From JAGQVA01 sp041391725 (GTDB lineage Bacteria; Bacteroidota; Bacteroidia; J057): 64,000 nucleotides of DNA. Below, in pieces: positions 8,221 through 18,118 of this stretch; positions within the stretch are counted from its first letter, which is position 1, and every line of letters starts with the position of its first letter. The notes beneath the pieces were generated by a model. The model did no database searches. It was not told the DNA's origin and saw only the letters and a list, made by a program, of their open reading frames with translations. The translations under genes and the position numbers were made by a program. The stretch is taken from the NCBI GenBank assembly GCA_041391725.1, contig JAWKNL010000001.1, positions 124,001 through 188,000 of the forward strand, given 5' to 3'.

Positions 8221-9717
8221 ATGAAAAAGTTCTTATTTTCCCCTATTCTTATTTCGTTTCTCTTTTGTGGTTTGTTGTGCTTTTATACAGCAAAAGCGCA
8301 GGTACGTTACCCGGTAGAGCAGCAACTGGAAGAATACCATTTGATTCAGAAGGCCTACACTTCTCTTCACCCGGGTTTATACAGGTACCTTTCTGATTCT
8401 GAGGTTGAAAACAATTTTCAGTGGCTGAAACAACAGCTTTCCACCCCCAGAACCCAGAGAGAGTTGTATGTGGTGTACTCGCGTTTTCTTGCACAATTTC
8501 GCTGTGGCCATACCTACTGCAACTTCTGGAATCAGCCTGAGGCTGTAAAGCAGGAAGTTTTTTGGCGAAAAGACAAACTTCCTTTTACCTTCCGCCTCGT
8601 GGAAAACCGAATGATCATTACCGAAAATGTCTCCGGTGATCCGGCACTTGATTCCGGAGCAGAAATTACTCATATCAATGGATTTCCTGTTCCGGCCATC
8701 CTCGACAGTCTGGCAGTTTATGTCAAAGGCGATGGTTTCCGAAACCACAAGCGAATCAGCGACCTTCAGGTTTCCGGTGTGGCAGAATATGAAGCTTTTG
8801 ATATTTACTTTCCGCTGTTGTTTGAGGTCGGTGATTCTGTCGATGTAACCATTCGCAACCTTTTTGCCGGAGAAACCCTTACTCACCGCGTAGCGCTTGT
8901 TTCTGTGGAAGCCCGCAGGGCGGCACTGCTGCGGTTATTTGGCAAAAAGCAAATCCAGGCCGACGATCTGTGGCGATTTGAGAAGCTAAACAAAGAATCT
9001 GCTTATATGCAACTGGGCGATTTTACGACCTGGACAATGAAACTCGACTGGAGACAATTTCTGAACAACTCATTTGAGCAGTTGGAAAAAGAAAATATTC
9101 CCAATCTGATTGTCGATATCAGGGGCAATGAAGGGGGAGCAGATGAAGTGCTGTTTGAACTTGCAAAGTATATCCTGAAAACAAAAGCAACGACTCCCTG
9201 TGAAAAAGACTTGCTTCGGTACAATACAGTTCCACAAGATCTGCGGCCCTATCTTTCTACCTGGGACAATAGCATTTTTGACTTGTCGAAAAGACTGAAA
9301 CCCACTGAAAACGGCTACTTTACCTGGAAGAAAAAATATCCCTGCGGCAAAACTTATCCCGCTTCCCGCAAAGCATATCAGGGCAAAATTTATTTCCTTA
9401 TCGATGCGGCCAACAGTTCTGCTACATTTCTGCTCGCCCGGGTGATAAAGGAAAATAATCTGGGGACTCTGGTAGGAGAAGAAACCGGGGGCAATATGAA
9501 TGGAATTACCGGGGGAATGATGTTTTTTATGACTCTTCCTCATTCTCAGATAGAGATGGATATACCGCTGATCGGAAGTTTTGCAGTAGAGGAAATGCCC
9601 GATGGCGGGATCGTGCCGGATTTGATGGTGAAGCCTGATCCATTGGATATTATCAGGGGAAAGGATTCCTGTCTTGAAAAAGTAAAATCACTGATAGCCA
9701 AACAAATTTCAGAGTAA
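8221..9717 (+). CDS. Secreted S41-family (tail-specific-protease-like) peptidase
   Basis: 498 residues from ATG 8221; an upstream in-frame ATG at 8170 is rejected because 8221 gives a clean signal peptide (Met-Lys-Lys, long hydrophobic core, cleavage after AKA). Mature residues form a helical N-terminal part, a degenerate PDZ-like region and a C-terminal S41 core. GNEGGADEV around residues 300-310 and N398-S399-S400-A-T-F mark the nucleophile region, with Ser399 or Ser400 the probable catalytic Ser, followed by GEETGG. Likely periplasmic or surface-exposed. It heads a same-strand run of five genes; the next gene starts 18 nt on. Confidence 0.75.
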   Translation: MKKFLFSPILISFLFCGLLCFYTAKAQVRYPVEQQLEEYHLIQKAYTSLHPGLYRYLSDSEVENNFQWLKQQLSTPRTQRELYVVYSRFLAQFRCGHTYCNFWNQPEAVKQEVFWRKDKLPFTFRLVENRMIITENVSGDPALDSGAEITHINGFPVPAILDSLAVYVKGDGFRNHKRISDLQVSGVAEYEAFDIYFPLLFEVGDSVDVTIRNLFAGETLTHRVALVSVEARRAALLRLFGKKQIQADDLWRFEKLNKESAYMQLGDFTTWTMKLDWRQFLNNSFEQLEKENIPNLIVDIRGNEGGADEVLFELAKYILKTKATTPCEKDLLRYNTVPQDLRPYLSTWDNSIFDLSKRLKPTENGYFTWKKKYPCGKTYPASRKAYQGKIYFLIDAANSSATFLLARVIKENNLGTLVGEETGGNMNGITGGMMFFMTLPHSQIEMDIPLIGSFAVEEMPDGGIVPDLMVKPDPLDIIRGKDSCLEKVKSLIAKQISE

Positions 9718-9735
9718 ATCATTTATCAGAAAGAT

Positions 9736-10623
9736 ATGAAACGGAACATACTGATTCTGCTGGCAGCGATTTGGCTGCCACTATTTCTCTCTGCTCAGGT
9801 CAATGGCAACAGGAAGATGATTACCGACATCCGCTCGACGGGTGTATTTTCCGGGGTTAAAGTCAATTTCCCCGCCGAGGTGGAAATTGTCTGCCAGACG
9901 ATTCCGCATCTTGAAATCACGGTGGATGAAAATATTCTTCCCTGGATTGAGGTAAAAATGGAAGGCGCCATGCTCCATATTCTTCAGGGAAAATGGATAG
10001 AACCCAGTCAGCCCGTGCGAATTGTTATCGGAACGGCCTTTTTGCATCGGCTGGAAACCGGCGGCTATGGCGAATACTGGGTAAAAAATATTGACGCCCC
10101 CGTGTTTACGCTGGTAAATCCGGTCGGTACAGTCCAACTGGAGGGCCGCACAGACCGTCTGATTGCTACTGTCAATACCGGAAGGGTAGATGCTTCCCAA
10201 CTCAACGCGTCAGAAGCAGACATTACGGTTACTTCTTACGGGTCGGTACAAGTAAGGGCAAAAGAAGTGCTGCGTGCACAGGTCGCCGACAACGGCAAGG
10301 TCGTTTATGTGGAGAAGCCGGGGAATATTTACGGAACCGGCCCCATCGTTTCGGCTGAAAACGAAAATCCCCCCGCAGTAATGAAACCCCGGTATATCCA
10401 GGTTACCCTCGTCAACAACAGCCCTTCAAAGATCGATATGATTATTCAGGGGCCTCCGGGACACAGGTTTAGTTATGGCGCACCTTTAAGGGCCGGGCAG
10501 CGACGCACGGAAGAAGTGCCTCTCGGCACGAGGATATATCTTGATCAAATCATAATCCGAAAACTATTGGTAACAATTTCGGAAACGGATGAGAACCAGG
10601 TGGTAAAACTATTTGAAAATTGA
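9736..10623 (+). CDS. DUF2807 (GIN-domain) secreted protein
   Basis: 295 residues. Signal peptide at 1-20 ending FLSAQ. Then comes the DUF2807 pattern: a strand with FSGVKVNFPAEVEI, a turn at VDENILPWIEV, and successive beta-helix rungs (GGYGEYWVKN, VNTGRVDAS, SYGSVQVRA). This family forms short right-handed beta-helices and is common among exported Bacteroidota proteins, with an adhesin-like role proposed. The last 80 residues are a separate beta domain without a recognised family. It sits between the peptidase (18 nt) and the AraC-type regulator (7 nt), so co-transcription is likely. Confidence 0.7.
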   Translation: MKRNILILLAAIWLPLFLSAQVNGNRKMITDIRSTGVFSGVKVNFPAEVEIVCQTIPHLEITVDENILPWIEVKMEGAMLHILQGKWIEPSQPVRIVIGTAFLHRLETGGYGEYWVKNIDAPVFTLVNPVGTVQLEGRTDRLIATVNTGRVDASQLNASEADITVTSYGSVQVRAKEVLRAQVADNGKVVYVEKPGNIYGTGPIVSAENENPPAVMKPRYIQVTLVNNSPSKIDMIIQGPPGHRFSYGAPLRAGQRRTEEVPLGTRIYLDQIIIRKLLVTISETDENQVVKLFEN

Positions 10624-10630
10624 ATGCCTC

Positions 10631-11788
10631 ATGATGGCAAATTTTAACATATACTCGGTTGTATTGCTGCTGGGGGTTGTTCAGTCAGTGATTTATACCA
10701 CGCTGTTGATTGTCAGAGGAATCCGCAGGCGGCGCCTGTCCGACTTTTTGCTGGGGTTGTTGATTTTTCTGGCGGGAATTGTGCTATTGCCCTATATGCT
10801 GGGGTTTATGGGAATACCTGTGATCTGGACAACCCTGTTGTTTTTTCCCACCGACCCCGGGTTGTTGCTGGGGCCTGTGGTGTATTTTTATCTGGTAAGT
10901 CTGACAGATAATGAATTTCGTTTTCGAAAAAAACACCTTTGGCATTTGATTCCCTTTCTCCTGTTTGTGATTTACCGGTTGATCGTTTTTTTTCAGGGAA
11001 AGGCATTTGTGCAGATATGGATGGAAGAAGTGGATATTCCCTTTGTGCGTCTTTACGTGGAAATCGCAACGCTGGCTTCCAACTATTTTTATCTGTTTCT
11101 CACCATCAAACACTACAACCATTACCGGAAGTGGGTAGAAACGGCGTACTCCAATCCGGATGAGATCAGTTTTTCATGGTATAAAAATTATCTGGTTCTG
11201 ATTGCAGTTGTTTTTACCTGTTCCTGGGTTTTCAGCTTGCTTTACACTTTTGGAATCCGGCTGACCTTTACCCAAAACTGGTGGGAATATGTGTTTGTTA
11301 CGATAACAATTTATATCCTCAGCATCCGCGGCTTTCAGGAAATGTCACCAGTATTGATTCATTTCCCGGTTAAGCAAGAGGAAAACAATGATTCAGCCGC
11401 AACAGATATGCAGGACCGGGAGCTAATCGCTTTGGTTGATCGGTTAAAGCACATCATGGATGAAGAAAAAATGTATTTAAACCCCGATCTATGTCTGCGC
11501 GATGTGGTGCTCCGGCTGGGGCTTCCGACATCCGTTGTCTCTCAGGCAATTAATATGGGGTTTGGAAAAAACTTCAGTCAGTTTGTCAATCATTATCGGA
11601 TAGCGGCGTTTAAACGAAAAGCTACTGATCCGTTGTACAGGCATTTAAGTCTGCTGGCGATTGCGATGGACAGCGGGTTCAACTCCAAAGCAACTTTTAA
11701 CCGTGTATTCAGGCAGGCAACAGGGCTTTCTCCGAGAGATTTTTTGTCAAACCACAACCCCGGAGCGAATCCATCAGAGGTGGAATAA
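10631..11788 (+). CDS. Membrane-anchored AraC-family regulator
   Basis: 385 residues from ATG 10631 (ATG 10634 also possible). The N-terminal 220-240 residues contain about seven hydrophobic segments. Residues from about 265 on form an AraC helix-turn-helix pair with the typical ...GFNSKATFNRVFRQATGLSPRDF ending. This 7TM-AraC layout is common in Bacteroidota and is thought to couple a membrane signal directly to transcription. Its targets are probably local genes. Its position right after the DUF2807 gene suggests control of that operon, which is inference. Confidence 0.8.
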   Translation: MMANFNIYSVVLLLGVVQSVIYTTLLIVRGIRRRRLSDFLLGLLIFLAGIVLLPYMLGFMGIPVIWTTLLFFPTDPGLLLGPVVYFYLVSLTDNEFRFRKKHLWHLIPFLLFVIYRLIVFFQGKAFVQIWMEEVDIPFVRLYVEIATLASNYFYLFLTIKHYNHYRKWVETAYSNPDEISFSWYKNYLVLIAVVFTCSWVFSLLYTFGIRLTFTQNWWEYVFVTITIYILSIRGFQEMSPVLIHFPVKQEENNDSAATDMQDRELIALVDRLKHIMDEEKMYLNPDLCLRDVVLRLGLPTSVVSQAINMGFGKNFSQFVNHYRIAAFKRKATDPLYRHLSLLAIAMDSGFNSKATFNRVFRQATGLSPRDFLSNHNPGANPSEVE

Positions 11789-11841
11789 TTTTTGTGAAAA
11801 AAGGTTTTGCACCAGAAACTTTTTCCTCCCATTTTTGCCCT

Positions 11842-12651
11842 ATGCCGCAATTTTCACTTTCTACACAACCGCATCAAAAGCTTCTTACCCTAAAAGAGGA
11901 ATACTATCAGTCGCTCTCCGCACCAATGGACGGGATGTGGCACGTGTTTGCTGAGCAATCGGCTCAATGGGAGATTTCTGCTGACCAAAAATTATCAGGT
12001 TTTTTCAGCATAAATAGTTCGGGGCAGTTGCTGGGGCTGTATATGAGAGATCATTTATTGATTCAGGCACCTGAGATTTTTCGCTCCTTACTGGAAGAGC
12101 ATAAGGTGAAGGAAGCAATCGTAGGAACCAATGATCCCTTGTTTTTGTCGCTTTGTATGGATCGCGCCAAAAGCTCTTCGACCCATACCCTGATGTATCG
12201 CGACTTTCAGAAAATCAGTATCAGCCTTCCGCTTCCGGTTTCTGATGCCAACTTTCGCCATGCAACGGCCGATGACGCGGAGCGTATTGCGGTTTTCTTC
12301 GCCGAAAATGCCGAACAACGACCCGACCAGGACTGGTATAGTGAATATGTAAGGCAATTACAGACGCGCGGCGAAATGTTTCTTCTGGAACTGAATGAAG
12401 AGATTATCGGTATAAGCGAAATCCGCAAAAGTAAAGCTCAATCAGATTATGCAGATGTGGGCATGCTGGTGGCCGAAAAACATCGCAGGCAAGGGCTTGG
12501 CGCATACCTCCTCGCCAGTGCCAAGGCAGTATGCTACCGTTATGGGGTGATTCCTGTTTGCTCTTGTCAGATGGATAATGTCAGCTCCCGCCATGCCATT
12601 GAAAAAGTAGGTTTTATCAGTAAACACCGAATGTTGCATGTACGGTTTTGA
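11842..12651 (+). CDS. GNAT-family N-acetyltransferase
   Basis: 269 residues from ATG 11842. An upstream GTG at 11794 is in frame but would add a non-conserved leader. The C-terminal half is the GNAT fold: FRHATADDAERIA strand/helix, then VGMLVAEKHRRQGLGAYLL, where RRQGLG near residues 213-218 is the acetyl-CoA pyrophosphate loop, then a VSSRHAIEKVGF C-terminal motif. The N-terminal 130 residues resemble a second degenerate GNAT half. The substrate is unknown. It overlaps the next gene by 14 nt, suggesting coupled translation with the T9SS plug protein. Confidence 0.75.
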   Translation: MPQFSLSTQPHQKLLTLKEEYYQSLSAPMDGMWHVFAEQSAQWEISADQKLSGFFSINSSGQLLGLYMRDHLLIQAPEIFRSLLEEHKVKEAIVGTNDPLFLSLCMDRAKSSSTHTLMYRDFQKISISLPLPVSDANFRHATADDAERIAVFFAENAEQRPDQDWYSEYVRQLQTRGEMFLLELNEEIIGISEIRKSKAQSDYADVGMLVAEKHRRQGLGAYLLASAKAVCYRYGVIPVCSCQMDNVSSRHAIEKVGFISKHRMLHVRF

Positions 12652-13981
12652 TTCTCCTCATATCAGCTTCCTGAAGTTTGCCGGCTTGCTCCTGCTGGGG
12701 GGGGGGATTTTCTCCGGGTGTCCTTCTGCAACCCAATCGGTTTCCTCCGATCGCTATCAGACAGGAAAGACGCTGGTGTACGATGACTATATTTATGAAG
12801 CCGCTTTCCGTACTCCTCAGCTTTATCAGATGGGGGTGGAAGAATCGTTTCCTGTTATCTATCTGGGTACAACTACTCCGCTGGTGCTGGAATTTGATGA
12901 ACTAATCCCTGAATCGGTCTATGAGTCCAACCTATATGTGGATATTGTAAATTGTGATGCATTCTGGCAGCCTACCAGTGTAATGCCAATTGAGTTTTAT
13001 GAAGGGTTTACTCAGGACAGAATCGAATTATTTGATCGTTCTGCTTTTACCCGCATCCCTTACGTCCATTATACCTATGCCTTTCCTCAGGAGAATGAAT
13101 ATTTCAAAATGAGCGGCAATTACCTTCTGATTGTATATCGCAACAGCGACAGGAAAGATCTGGTTTTGAGCAGAAGGTTTGTTGTAGCAGAACAAAAGGT
13201 GTCCGTAATTCCCAAATATAACCTCGCCAACCGGCTGGAACGGGCCCGTATGACTGAGTATAGTTTTGACCTGGCCGTGCCGCCGGGTCTGGGCATTTAC
13301 AATCCTGCCAATGACCTTACCATTCGTGTGCTGCAGAATTTTCGTTGGGACAACGCTATAACGCTGGGTAGCCCGCGATTCTCCGGAGACAATAAATACG
13401 AATATCGCCTTGATATTGCCAACAGCTTCAATGGGGGGAATGAATACCGGCGCCTTGACATACGGAGCACCCGGTTTTATTCTGAGTCCATGCAGGAGGT
13501 AGTGGATAAAGAAAATATATACGATATCATTCTTTTCCCCGACCGGCCCCGTGATTTTAATATTTTTTCTACCCGCCGCGACCGCAATGGCAGCTATAAA
13601 CCCTGGGTTCAGGAGTGGCCCAATGCAAAAATTCAGGCTGATTATGTCAGTACGCATTTCATTCTGGAGCGCGACGCTCCGGTACCCTCGGGTGAAGTGT
13701 ATGTAATGGGCAGATTTGCCGACTGGCAGTTTCGCGATGAAAACCGACTTTCCTACAACAATGAAACACAGCGCTACGAAGGCGACATTATCCTGAAACA
13801 GGGCATTTACGACTATGCGTATGCTGTCCGCCGCACAGAAGACGCTGTACCCGATGAGGCAACCCTCGAAGGCCGGCATCTGGAAACCGAAAACTTTTAT
13901 ACGATCATCGTCTATTACCGCGGCCCCTCCGACAGATCGCCCAAAGTCATTGGTTACGCTCCGGTCAACTATTACGAATAA
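12638..13981 (+). CDS. Type IX secretion system plug lipoprotein (DUF5103)
   Basis: 447 residues, matching the DUF5103/T9SS plug family, which closes the outer-membrane Sov translocon. Lipoprotein signal with Cys28 in FSGC. The body has the family's beta-sandwich domains (IYEAAFRTPQLYQ..., an LTIRVLQNFRWDN strand, and a C-terminal domain with GEVYVMGRFADWQF). A run of ten G at 12697-12706 lies in the signal-peptide codons. The gene overlaps the GNAT gene upstream and, by 10 nt, the convergent fahA. The M4 peptidase at 29925-33056 carries a matching T9SS tail. Confidence 0.8.
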   Translation: MYGFDSPHISFLKFAGLLLLGGGIFSGCPSATQSVSSDRYQTGKTLVYDDYIYEAAFRTPQLYQMGVEESFPVIYLGTTTPLVLEFDELIPESVYESNLYVDIVNCDAFWQPTSVMPIEFYEGFTQDRIELFDRSAFTRIPYVHYTYAFPQENEYFKMSGNYLLIVYRNSDRKDLVLSRRFVVAEQKVSVIPKYNLANRLERARMTEYSFDLAVPPGLGIYNPANDLTIRVLQNFRWDNAITLGSPRFSGDNKYEYRLDIANSFNGGNEYRRLDIRSTRFYSESMQEVVDKENIYDIILFPDRPRDFNIFSTRRDRNGSYKPWVQEWPNAKIQADYVSTHFILERDAPVPSGEVYVMGRFADWQFRDENRLSYNNETQRYEGDIILKQGIYDYAYAVRRTEDAVPDEATLEGRHLETENFYTIIVYYRGPSDRSPKVIGYAPVNYYE

Positions 13982-15225
13982 GGCGTAGCGGGCAGTATTT
14001 TCCCTGAAACCTCCCCAAACCCTACTCTGATCCCTTCCTTCTCTGCGCGTCCGCGCAAGGTGACAGTATCTCCATCTTCAATAAAAGTGCGGCTGCTTCC
14101 GTCATGGAGGGTAAGCGGTTTTGTGCCTGACCAGGCCAGTTCCAGCATAGAACCAAACGAATCAGCATCTTGTCCGGAAATGGTACCTGAGGCCATGAGA
14201 TCACCCACCCGTACATTACATCCGTTGACTGTATGATGGGCGAGCTGCTGGGCCATATTCCAGTACATATAAGAGAAATTGGACCTGCTGATGATATTTT
14301 CGCTGCCATTTTCTGGTGTAAGCCCCACTTCCAGCCGTATATCGTAGTTCTTTTTACCTTCACATGTCAGGTAAGGAAGCACTGCGGGAGATTGATCGGG
14401 GCCTGCTACCCTGAAAGGCGCCAGTGCTTCGAGTGTTACGATCCACGGCGAAATAGATGACCCGAAATTTTTTCCCAGAAAAGGGCCAAGCGGTATGTAT
14501 TCCCATTGCTGGATGTCGCGGGCAGACCAGTCGTTGAAGAGTACCATTCCAAAAATATAGTCTTCTGCGGCCCGGGTAGAAATTTGTTCGCCAAGGGCAC
14601 TTTCCTTACCGATGACAAATGCCATTTCCAATTCAAAATCCAGACGGGCGGAAGGCATGAAGGCCGGGACATTTGCGTCTTTGGGTTTGACCTGACCCCA
14701 GGGCCTTCTGATCGGCGTACCGTCCACAACGATAGATGAGGCTCTGCCGTGGTAGCCCACCGGAAGGTGGCGCCAGTTGGGAAGCAGTGCGTTTTCCGGG
14801 TCGCGAAACATTTTCCCTACGTTGGTGGCGTGCTCAATGCTCGAATAAAAATCGGTGTAGTCTCCGATATGTACCGGCAGGTGCATCCGTGCTTCATGCA
14901 TAGGCACAAAAGCTTCGGGAATGTTGACCAGGGGCGACTCCGGATCGCAGAGGGTTTGTTGAATGGCAGTTCTGACAGCAGCGGTAATGGGTTTTCCCAG
15001 GCTTATAAAATCATTCAGCGCAGGCTTGAGCAGGAGCAGCGGATCAAAATAGAAAGCATCAAAAACACCGGCTCCTGCACAGACCGCAAGGTCCAGAATC
15101 TGGTCGCCAATGGCAACGCCTGCTCTGGGGTTTCGGGCCCCGGTGGAGTATATCCCGAAAGGAATATTGTGAATGGAAAAATCAGAATCTTTGGGTATTT
15201 CTACCCAGGGTGTAAGTTCGCGCAT
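13972..15225 (-). CDS. fahA: Fumarylacetoacetase
   Basis: 417 residues, normal for the enzyme. It hydrolyses fumarylacetoacetate to fumarate and acetoacetate, the last step of tyrosine/homogentisate degradation. The N-terminal SH3-like domain contains FGIYSTGARNPRAGVAIG. The catalytic domain shows DYTDFYSSIEHATNVG (metal Asp and catalytic His), RHLPVGYHGRASSIV, the metal-binding LDFELEMAFVIG, FNDWSARDIQQWEYIPLGPF with GKNFGSSISPW, and VRVGDLMASGTISG. It lies 20 nt downstream of hmgA on the same strand, clearly one operon. Confidence 0.95.
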   Translation of the reverse strand: MRELTPWVEIPKDSDFSIHNIPFGIYSTGARNPRAGVAIGDQILDLAVCAGAGVFDAFYFDPLLLLKPALNDFISLGKPITAAVRTAIQQTLCDPESPLVNIPEAFVPMHEARMHLPVHIGDYTDFYSSIEHATNVGKMFRDPENALLPNWRHLPVGYHGRASSIVVDGTPIRRPWGQVKPKDANVPAFMPSARLDFELEMAFVIGKESALGEQISTRAAEDYIFGMVLFNDWSARDIQQWEYIPLGPFLGKNFGSSISPWIVTLEALAPFRVAGPDQSPAVLPYLTCEGKKNYDIRLEVGLTPENGSENIISRSNFSYMYWNMAQQLAHHTVNGCNVRVGDLMASGTISGQDADSFGSMLELAWSGTKPLTLHDGSSRTFIEDGDTVTLRGRAEKEGIRVGFGEVSGKILPATPYS

Positions 15226-15245
15226 ATCGGGATGTTTATCGTTTG

Positions 15246-16406
15246 TCAGTGATCCAGCCAGGACTGAAAATAGGTTCCGTCGTCCAGCTTCAGTGCATTT
15301 TGGGTAATCATCAGCGGCCTGAAGGTGTCGATCATCACCGCCAGTTCTTCCGTAGATTTTTTTCCTATACTTCTCTCATAAGCGCCGGGATGGGGGCCAT
15401 GCGGTATTCCTCCGGGGTGGAGGGTGATATATCCTTTGTTGATATTATTCCGGCTCATAAAATCACCGTCCACATAATAGAGCATTTCGTCAGAGTCAAT
15501 ATTGGAGTGATTGTATGGTGCCGGAATCGCCTGCGGATGGTAGTCATACAATCTCGGACAGAAGGAACAAATGACAAAAGCTTTGGTTTCAAAGGTCTGA
15601 TGTACTGGCGGTGGCTGATGCACGCGGCCGGTTATCGGTTCGAAATTGTGAATGGAAAACCCGTAAGGGAAATTATACCCATCCCAACCCACAACATCAA
15701 ATGGGTGTGAGGTGTAAACCAGTTCGTGGAGGTATCCCTGTTTTTTGATTTTCATCACAAATTCTCCCTTCTCATCATAGGTCTCCAAATCCTGCGGAAG
15801 TTTATAGTCCCGTTCACAGAATGGGGAATGTTCCAGCAATTGGCCAAACCAGTTGCGGTAGCGTTTAGGGGTGTAGATGGGGTGAAAAGATTCTGCATAG
15901 AGGATGCGGTTATCTTCCGTGTCGAAATCTATCTGGTAAATCATACCGCGGGGAATGATCAGATAGTCGCCATATTCGAAGGGGATATTTCCCAGAAAAG
16001 TGCGCAGCGTGCCGCTTCCCCGGTGAATAAAAAGCATCTCGTCGGCGTCTGCATTTTTATAGAAATAATCTTTCAGCGATTTGCGGGGGGCGGCAAGGCC
16101 GATATGAATGTCGCTGTTGACCAGCACAGGCTCACGGCTTTCGATAAAGTCATCTTTGGGCAAGAGGTCAAATCCTTTCAACAGGCGGGCAGTCATGTTT
16201 TTCTCAACTGCAATGACCGGGTTTACATCTTTTGCACCCGCAATTTCCTTTACCATCGTGGGGCGGTGAATATGGTAAAGCAGGGACGACATTCCGTCAA
16301 ACCCAATGGTGCCAAACAATTGTTCGTAGTACAAACCTCCGTTGGGTTTCTCAAATATTGTATGGCGTTTCGGAGGTATTTTTCCTAGTCTGTGATAAAT
16401 CGGCAT
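15246..16406 (-). CDS. hmgA: Homogentisate 1,2-dioxygenase
   Basis: 386 residues. It opens the aromatic ring of homogentisate with O2 to give maleylacetoacetate. Cupin fold with Fe(II) ligands His300, Glu307 (in HSNIDSDE) and His336 (in GGIPHGPH), by alignment from memory with the human ligands. Shorter than the 430-445 residue eukaryotic and proteobacterial enzyme, as in many Bacteroidota homologues. First gene of an operon with fahA. No maleylacetoacetate isomerase is seen nearby; it may be elsewhere. Confidence 0.9.
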   Translation of the reverse strand: MPIYHRLGKIPPKRHTIFEKPNGGLYYEQLFGTIGFDGMSSLLYHIHRPTMVKEIAGAKDVNPVIAVEKNMTARLLKGFDLLPKDDFIESREPVLVNSDIHIGLAAPRKSLKDYFYKNADADEMLFIHRGSGTLRTFLGNIPFEYGDYLIIPRGMIYQIDFDTEDNRILYAESFHPIYTPKRYRNWFGQLLEHSPFCERDYKLPQDLETYDEKGEFVMKIKKQGYLHELVYTSHPFDVVGWDGYNFPYGFSIHNFEPITGRVHQPPPVHQTFETKAFVICSFCPRLYDYHPQAIPAPYNHSNIDSDEMLYYVDGDFMSRNNINKGYITLHPGGIPHGPHPGAYERSIGKKSTEELAVMIDTFRPLMITQNALKLDDGTYFQSWLDH

Positions 16407-16523
16407 GGGTAAGGTTTTTGGGCAAAAGGTTTGGTTTTATGGGCAAATAATATGAATTTTCAGGTTTTTCCTTTTTAAGGGAAACGGAAAGATAAACAAA
16501 ATTAAAACATTTATAAACTTCTT

Positions 16524-18104
16524 ATGGAGACAACCCTCACCCTCAATCAAAAAAAGAACCTTACTCCCGCAGCTCTGGTAGAAAAAAGCATCGTACTTGG
16601 TCAGGGCAAACTCAGCAGCACTGGTGCCCTGGTCGTGAACACCGGAAAATTTACCGGGCGCTCTCCCAAAGACCGTTTTATTGTAAAGGATGACAGCACC
16701 CGCGACCTGGTGGATTGGGGCGGATTTAACAACCCGATCTCGCCTGAAAGCTATCAAAAGTTATATGCAAAGGTGGTTGAATATATGGATCAGCAGGAAG
16801 AAATTTATGTCCGCGATGTCATTGCCTGCGCCAATCCCAATTACCGCCTGAAAATCCGCGCATTCACCGAATACCCCTGGCAGAATCTTTTTGTATTCAA
16901 TATGTTTATCCGCCCCGCTGAGAAAGAACTGTCTGCCTTTATTCCTGACTGGAAGGTGTTTGCTTTTCCCGGGCTCCTTGCCGATCCGGAAGAAGATGGC
17001 ACCCGCCAGGAAAATTTTGCCGTGATGAACTTCACCGAAAAAACCATCCTTATCGGAGGTACAGCCTATACCGGCGAAATCAAAAAGGGGATATTCTCTG
17101 CGCTCAATTTTATCCTGCCCACCGCCAATAAAGTTCTGCCGATGCACTGCTCCGCCAACGTGGGCACCAATGGCGATACCGCCCTGTTTTTCGGGCTTTC
17201 CGGCACAGGAAAAACCACTTTGTCCAACGATCCTGAGCGCCGCCTGATCGGAGATGATGAGCACGGCTGGGCCAAAGAAAGCATATTCAATTTTGAAGGG
17301 GGCTGTTATGCCAAAACCATTGATCTTTCTCCTTCCAAAGAACCCCTCATTTTTGATGCCATCAAGTTTGGCGCCTTACTCGAAAATGTGGGATTTTTGT
17401 CCGATGGAAATACCGTTGACTATAAAGATGCTTCCATTACCGAAAACACCCGGGTGAGCTATCCTATCTATCACATCCCCAATATCATGTACAACTCACG
17501 GGGGGATATTCCGCATAATATTTTCTTTCTAACCTGTGATGCATTTGGTGTTTTACCTCCGATTTCACGACTTACGGTGGAGCAGGCCATGTATCATTTC
17601 CTTTGCGGATATACAGCCAAAATCGCAGGTACCGAGGAGGGCGTTACTGAGCCGGAAGCTACGTTCTCTACCTGTTTTGGTGCTCCGTTTCTGCCGCTGA
17701 ATCCTACAGTTTACGCCAATCTTCTGGGCGAAAAACTTCGCCAGGGGAGCAGATTTTCCGATGGAAGTATCCATGTATGGCTGGTAAATACCGGCTGGAC
17801 AGGTGGAGGCTATGGACAGGGTTCGCGGATCGAACTTTCTTATACCCGTGCCATTGTCAAGGCTGCGCTTACTGGTGCTCTCGATCATGTCGAATATCAT
17901 ACTGACCCTGTATTTGGTTTGCATATTCCCAAACGCTGCCCTGACGTCCCCAATGCCATTCTCAATCCACGCGACACATGGCGCAATGAAGAAGAATACG
18001 ACAAAGTCGCAATATCTCTCGCACAGCGTTTCATCAAAAATTTTGAGAAATACGCCAAACTCGCCGCGCCTGAAGTCATTGCCGCCGGGCCAGTTGTTGG
18101 TTGA
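16524..18104 (+). CDS. pckA: ATP-dependent phosphoenolpyruvate carboxykinase
   Basis: 526 residues. It interconverts oxaloacetate plus ATP with PEP, CO2 and ADP; entry point of gluconeogenesis. Family motifs: FTGRSPKDRFIV (substrate arm) near residue 45, HCSANVG, the P-loop GLSGTGKTTLS near 223-233, a DDEHGW metal motif, and NTRVSYP / GWTGGGYGQG downstream. A divergent 117-nt gap separates it from hmgA. A second, GTP-type enzyme (pckG) lies 25 kb away in the same window. Confidence 0.95.
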   Translation: METTLTLNQKKNLTPAALVEKSIVLGQGKLSSTGALVVNTGKFTGRSPKDRFIVKDDSTRDLVDWGGFNNPISPESYQKLYAKVVEYMDQQEEIYVRDVIACANPNYRLKIRAFTEYPWQNLFVFNMFIRPAEKELSAFIPDWKVFAFPGLLADPEEDGTRQENFAVMNFTEKTILIGGTAYTGEIKKGIFSALNFILPTANKVLPMHCSANVGTNGDTALFFGLSGTGKTTLSNDPERRLIGDDEHGWAKESIFNFEGGCYAKTIDLSPSKEPLIFDAIKFGALLENVGFLSDGNTVDYKDASITENTRVSYPIYHIPNIMYNSRGDIPHNIFFLTCDAFGVLPPISRLTVEQAMYHFLCGYTAKIAGTEEGVTEPEATFSTCFGAPFLPLNPTVYANLLGEKLRQGSRFSDGSIHVWLVNTGWTGGGYGQGSRIELSYTRAIVKAALTGALDHVEYHTDPVFGLHIPKRCPDVPNAILNPRDTWRNEEEYDKVAISLAQRFIKNFEKYAKLAAPEVIAAGPVVG

Positions 18105-18118
18105 TTACTTTTTCATTC

